In this document: positions 60,219 through 64,000 of the stretch, in pieces | How the letters are laid out: every line of letters begins with the position of its first letter | Numbering within the stretch: the stretch's first letter is position 1 | DNA from: Hyalangium versicolor | GTDB taxonomy: Bacteria; Myxococcota; Myxococcia; Myxococcales; Myxococcaceae | DNA: 64,000 nt | Direction of reading: 5' to 3' | Assembly (NCBI RefSeq): GCF_020103695.1 | Contig: NZ_JAHXBF010000016.1 | Location: 61,692-125,691 of the forward strand | Position numbers and translations under genes: made by a program | The notes under the pieces: model-generated | What the model was told of the DNA's origin: nothing | The model's database searches: none | Seen by the model: only the letters and a program-made list of their open reading frames with translations

Positions 60219-60703
60219 CGGCGCAGACGCGCGAGGAGCGGCTGGCGGCACTGCGAGAAGCGCGGGTGGTGCTGGTGAGCGCGTGCCTGCTGGGCGAGGC
60301 GTGCCGTTACGACGGGAAGTCCAAGGGTTCGAGCCGGGTGATGCAAGCGCTGGAGGGCAAGGAAGTCGTGCCCGTGTGCCCGGAAACCGGAGCGGGACTC
60401 GGCATTCCCCGGCCAGCGGTGGAGCTGCGCGGAGGCACGGGCGAGGCAGTGCTGGCCGGGCGAGCGCAAGCGGTGGTGGTCTCAACCGGCGAGGACCGTA
60501 CGGCGGCGTTCCGGTATGGCGCGGAGCTGGCACTGACGGCGGCCCAGCGCTTCGGGGCCACCGTCGCCGTGCTCAAGGAGCGAAGCCCTTCCTGTGGTAC
60601 CCAGGGCACGCAGGTAGACGGAGTGGTGGTACCCGGAAGAGGCATCACGGCCGCCCTGCTCCACTCCGCTGGCATCACCGTCCTCAGCGACGAGGAGCTG
60701 TAA
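60215..60703 (+). CDS. DUF523 family protein
   Basis: 162 residues beginning at GTG 60215, which overlaps the purN stop. The signature VSACLLGEACRYDGKSKGSS is the DUF523/YbbK motif; ERSPSCGTQGTQVDG, with a Cys in a Ser/Gly-rich loop, is the second family motif. These cysteines may bind metal or act in chemistry, but the function is unknown. Coupling to purM and purN suggests a link to purine or one-carbon metabolism, which is inference. Confidence 0.85.
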   Translation: MTAQTREERLAALREARVVLVSACLLGEACRYDGKSKGSSRVMQALEGKEVVPVCPETGAGLGIPRPAVELRGGTGEAVLAGRAQAVVVSTGEDRTAAFRYGAELALTAAQRFGATVAVLKERSPSCGTQGTQVDGVVVPGRGITAALLHSAGITVLSDEEL

Positions 60704-60829
60704 GCCTCCCCTCCCCGCAGGAACAAGTGGGTCAGGGAGCCACTGCCCCCTGGCCGCGAGAGCCGGCCCCTCTGGTCCTACCGGCATACCAGTGGGTCCA
60801 GACCGCGCGGCCCGGGGCGTCGAACCGGC

Positions 60830-63800
60830 TCAGGGGATGACGGACACGAAAGTGCCCACCTTGGTGTTGTTGTCCTCGATGAGCTCCGAGCGCGAGTTGA
60901 ACGCATCCGCCACGGCGCCCAGGTAGTACCAACCCGTGGAGGAAACATCCGCGTTCACCACGAGGGAGCGGGTGGAGCACGCCCCCACCCCGAGCGACAC
61001 ACCGGACAGAGTGCCCAGGTAGAAGTCCTCGGGGGGCGCAGGAGAAGTGGGCACCCGGACGGTGGAGTCCGCCGAGACGTAGAGATCCACATCCGTCGTG
61101 TCCGCCATCTGGCCGCGGTTGCACACGGTGATGCTCGCCGAGAAGCTCGCGCCGAGCCGGATGCTGGAGGGGCCCGTCACCGCGGTGATGACGAAGTCCG
61201 CCTTGTTGCCCACACCGATGACATTGCCCGCCTTGGCGTTGTTGTCCTCGATGAGTTCCTGGCGGGAGTTGAGCGGATCGGCCACGGCCCCCAGATAGTA
61301 GGCCCCCTCCTGAACCGAGGGAGCCGTCACGGACAGGGACTTGGTGGTGCAAGCGCCCACGGACACGGGCACGTTCGTCACCGTCCCCAGGAAGAAGTCC
61401 TCGGGGGGAACGAGAGGCGTGGGCACACGCACGTTGGTATCCGCGGACAGGTACACGTCCACATCCACCGTGTCCGATTGCTGGCCGCGGTTGCACACCG
61501 TGACGTTGGCGGTGAAGGTGCTTCCGGGCTTGACGCTAGAGGGCCCCGTCACCGTGGTGACGACGAAGTCCGCCTTGTTCCCCAATCCGATCACGCTGCC
61601 CGCCTTGGCGTTGTTGTCCTCGATGAGTTCCTGGCGGGAGTTGAGCGGATCGGCCACGGCCCCCAGGTAATAGGCCCCCTCCTGAACCGAAGGAGGCGTC
61701 ACGGACAGGGACTTGGTGGTGCAGGCGCCCGCGGACAAGGACACGCTCGACACCGTGCCCAGCCAGATGTCCTCCGGAGGACCAGGGGGCGTGGGCACAC
61801 GCACGTTGGCATCCGCGGAGAGAAACACGTCCACATCCACCGTGTCCGACTGCTGGCCGCGGTTGCAGATGCCCACGTTCACGGTGAAGCTCGCGCCGGG
61901 CGCGGCACTGTACGGCCCCGTCACCGAGGTGATCACGAAGTCGGCTCGACTCCCCACGCCCATGCGGTAACCCGCCAGCGCGTTGTTGTCCTCGATCAGC
62001 TCCTGCCGATAGCCATCCGGGTCGGCCACCGCGCCCACGTAGTACGCGACATTGTCCGGCCCAGGGGGATAGGCATTGCCCTCCACCGACACCGTGGCGC
62101 ACTGGCCAGGATAGAGCCTGTCCGTGGAACCCGACCCCAGAGGGGAGTCCTCGGCAGGTCCCGACGACGTGTAGGGGCGGATGACCTGATCCGCGGACAG
62201 GAGCACCTCCACCTCCGTGTTGCCTGGCGCCGTGCCCTGGTTGCACACCGTCACCTGCGTGCTGATGATCTGACCGCTCTGCGCGCTGGCCGGCCCGGCC
62301 ACCGAGGTGATCACGAAATCCGCCCCGGTGCCCACACCGACGCGGGAGCCCACCTGCGTGTTGTTGTCCTCGATCAGCTCCTCCCGATAGTCATTCGGGT
62401 CGGCCACCGCGCCCAGGTAGTACGGGGCATCAATCGGCCCAGGAGGATAAGCACTGCCCTCCACCGGCACCGTGGCGCACTGGCCAGGGGAGAGCGTGTT
62501 CGTGGGGGCGGACCCCACAGGGTAGTCCTCGGCAGGCCACGATGACGTGTAGGGACGGATGATCTGATCCGCGGACAGGTACACCCCCACCTCCGTGTTG
62601 CCTGGCGCCGTGCCCTGGTTGCACACCGTCACCTGCGTGCTGATGGCCTGACCGCTCTGCGCACTGACTGGGCCCGTCACCGAGGTGACCACGAAGTCCG
62701 GCCCGTGCCCCACGCCCATGCGGTAGCTGGCCAGCGCGTTGTTGTCCTCGATCAGCTCCTCCCGATAGTCATTCGGGTCGGCCACCGCACCCAGGTAGTA
62801 CGGGGCATCGATCGGCCCAGGCGGATAGGCGTTGCCCTCCACCGCCACCGTCGCGCACTGGCCAGGGGAGAGCGTGTCCGTGGAGATGGATCCCACAGGG
62901 TAATCCTCGGCAGGCCACCCTGACGTGTAGGGGCGAATGACCTGATCCGCGGACAGGTACACCTCCACGTCCGTGGAGCCTGCCTGAGTGCCCTGGTTGC
63001 ACACCTTTACCTGCGCGGTGATGAGATGGCTCTCTTCCGTGCTGCTCGGCCCGGTCACCGAGGTGACCACGAAGTCCGGCCGGTGCCCCACGCCCATGCG
63101 GTAACCCGCCAGCGCGTTGTTGTCCTCGATCAACTCCTCCTGGTAGCCATCCGCGTCGACCACCGCGCCCACGTAGTACGGGCCATCAAAGCCCGGCGAC
63201 GGAGGATAGGCGTTGCCCTCCACCGGCACCGTGGCGCACTGGCCAGGAGCCAGGTAGTCGATAGGAGCCGAGCCCAGCATGGAGTCCCCGGCAGGGTCGG
63301 GCGTCACATTGGCCTGGATGTCCGCATCGGCCGACAGGTACACCTCCACCTCGGTGGAGCGCGCCCGCGTGCCGCGGTTGCAGACCGTCACCTGCGTGGT
63401 GATGTGCTGCCCGCTTTCCGTACTGGCCGGGCCCGTCACCGAGGTGACCACGAAGTCTGGCCGGTGCCCCACGCCCATGCGGTAACCGGCCAGCGCGTTG
63501 TTGTCCTCGATCAGCTCCTCCTGATTGCCGTACGGATCGGCCACCGCGCCCACATAGTACGGGCCATCAAAACCCGGCGAGGGCGGATAGGCGTTGCCCT
63601 CCACCGGTACCGTCCTGCACTGGCTCGGAGCCAGGTAATCGATATAGGCCGAGCCCAGGAAGGCGTCCCCGGTAGGGTCTGGCATCACATTGGCCTGGAT
63701 GTCCGCATCCGCCGACAGGTACACCTCCACCTCGGTGGAGCGCGCCTGCGTGCCGCGGTTGCACACCGTCACCTGCGTGGTGATGTGCTGCCCGCTTTCC

Positions 63801-64000
63801 GTACTGGCCGGGCCCGTCACCGAGGTGACCACGAAGTCCGGCCGGTGCCCCACGCCCATGCGGTAACCGGCCAGCGCATTGTTGTCCTCGATCAGCTCCT
63901 CCTGATTGCCGTACGGATCGGCCACCGCGCCCACATAGTACGGGCCATCAAAACCCGGCGAGGGCGGATAGGCGTTGCCCTCCACCGGTACCGTCCTGCA
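60830..64000 (-). CDS. long CARDB-repeat extracellular protein (N-terminus cut by window edge)
   Basis: The frame is open to base 64000, so the start lies right of the window. About 1,050 residues are seen: eight full repeats of roughly 127 residues beginning DFVVTSVTGP or similar, plus part of a ninth. Each has one Cys in VCNRGT/VCNQGT and one in PGQCATV or a variant, which probably make a disulfide, and ends GAVADPxxxxxELIEDNN. These are CARDB-type (Ig-fold) adhesion domains. It lacks visible enzymatic motifs and would form a long extracellular rod. It is convergent with the DUF523 gene. The last repeat ends in FVSVIP. Confidence 0.9.
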   Translation of the reverse strand, partial: CRTVPVEGNAYPPSPGFDGPYYVGAVADPYGNQEELIEDNNALAGYRMGVGHRPDFVVTSVTGPASTESGQHITTQVTVCNRGTQARSTEVEVYLSADADIQANVMPDPTGDAFLGSAYIDYLAPSQCRTVPVEGNAYPPSPGFDGPYYVGAVADPYGNQEELIEDNNALAGYRMGVGHRPDFVVTSVTGPASTESGQHITTQVTVCNRGTRARSTEVEVYLSADADIQANVTPDPAGDSMLGSAPIDYLAPGQCATVPVEGNAYPPSPGFDGPYYVGAVVDADGYQEELIEDNNALAGYRMGVGHRPDFVVTSVTGPSSTEESHLITAQVKVCNQGTQAGSTDVEVYLSADQVIRPYTSGWPAEDYPVGSISTDTLSPGQCATVAVEGNAYPPGPIDAPYYLGAVADPNDYREELIEDNNALASYRMGVGHGPDFVVTSVTGPVSAQSGQAISTQVTVCNQGTAPGNTEVGVYLSADQIIRPYTSSWPAEDYPVGSAPTNTLSPGQCATVPVEGSAYPPGPIDAPYYLGAVADPNDYREELIEDNNTQVGSRVGVGTGADFVITSVAGPASAQSGQIISTQVTVCNQGTAPGNTEVEVLLSADQVIRPYTSSGPAEDSPLGSGSTDRLYPGQCATVSVEGNAYPPGPDNVAYYVGAVADPDGYRQELIEDNNALAGYRMGVGSRADFVITSVTGPYSAAPGASFTVNVGICNRGQQSDTVDVDVFLSADANVRVPTPPGPPEDIWLGTVSSVSLSAGACTTKSLSVTPPSVQEGAYYLGAVADPLNSRQELIEDNNAKAGSVIGLGNKADFVVTTVTGPSSVKPGSTFTANVTVCNRGQQSDTVDVDVYLSADTNVRVPTPLVPPEDFFLGTVTNVPVSVGACTTKSLSVTAPSVQEGAYYLGAVADPLNSRQELIEDNNAKAGNVIGVGNKADFVITAVTGPSSIRLGASFSASITVCNRGQMADTTDVDLYVSADSTVRVPTSPAPPEDFYLGTLSGVSLGVGACSTRSLVVNADVSSTGWYYLGAVADAFNSRSELIEDNNTKVGTFVSVIP
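60840..64000 (-). repeat. 381-base tandem repeat array inside the CARDB gene
   Basis: Units of 381 bases (some 378) are seen, for example CCGGTGCCCCACGCCCATGC begins at 63080, 63461 and 63842. The units nearest the right edge are almost identical in DNA, whereas those towards the 3' end have diverged. This is the expected look of recent unit duplication or gene conversion, and array length could vary between strains. Confidence 0.85.

Noticed and set aside
60840..64000. CRISPR-like array
   Set aside because: Repeats are 381 bases and in frame within one gene, not short repeats with spacers.
1..64000. tRNA, rRNA, insertion sequences and attachment sites
   Set aside because: I looked through the intergenic gaps and saw no cloverleaf-like segments, transposase genes or flanking terminal repeats.

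Overview
The window is high-GC, gene-dense bacterial DNA from one chromosome. The gene content points to a myxobacterium, most likely suborder Cystobacterineae (Archangium, Cystobacter, Stigmatella, Myxococcus and relatives). This is inferred from content, not from a marker gene: many lipoproteins, CHASE2 cyclases, a lipoprotein polymorphic toxin with an immunity partner, a BTAD/AAA regulator, a hybrid PAS kinase, an orphan duplicated permease, and an exopolysaccharide locus resembling the Myxococcus spore-coat (exo) genes. I see no tRNA, rRNA, CRISPR array, insertion sequence or prophage. Both window edges cut genes: nuoG on the left and a CARDB repeat protein on the right.

Layout. 1-4074: end of a complex I operon (nuoG-nuoH-nuoI), a hairpin terminator, and a [2Fe-2S] thioredoxin-like protein. 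4162-9831: a CHASE2 cyclase-like protein overlapping an M48 metalloprotease lipoprotein, then two genes of unknown function. 9912-12407: a lipoprotein toxin with a pretoxin segment and a PD-(D/E)XK-like nuclease tip, directly followed by its likely immunity gene. 12501-14217: five small membrane-associated proteins resembling the enterobacterial yqjD/yqjE/yqjK group. 14357-20447: an endo/exonuclease/phosphatase-fold protein, an M23 peptidase, a TetR-crotonase pair, a lipoprotein with EF-hand-like loops, and a small XRE regulator. 20522-24514: lptD preceded by an AMIN-coil-AMIN protein. 24601-34845: an alpha/beta hydrolase, folC, a BTAD/AAA regulator, a VTT-domain membrane protein, an orphan ABC permease, a hybrid histidine kinase and slyD.

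35057-53357 is a Wzx/Wzy-type polysaccharide locus. It encodes an outer-membrane exporter lipoprotein, a fused chain-length regulator/BY-kinase, a polymerase/ligase-type membrane protein, a glycosyltransferase, a flippase, UDP-sugar dehydrogenase, an initiating phosphosugar transferase, a DegT aminotransferase, a toroid-type secreted lipoprotein, FemAB/GNAT-like transferases (a tandem pair plus one more), a beta-helix protein and a CapD/WbpM-type dehydratase. Together these could make an amino-sugar precursor, acylate or aminoacylate it, assemble repeat units, polymerise and export them, and trim the product at the surface.

53649-58445 is a minus-strand run with all parts of a cyclic-nucleotide circuit: intact CHASE2 cyclase, CRP-type receptor, class II phosphodiesterase, then accD. 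58519-60703 holds overlapping purM, purN and a DUF523 gene. 60830-64000 is a long secreted-type protein of about 127-residue CARDB repeats. No gene-free stretch exceeds about 300 bases; the longest (53358-53648, 291 bases) contains a hairpin behind accD and the ribosome-binding region of the dehydratase gene.
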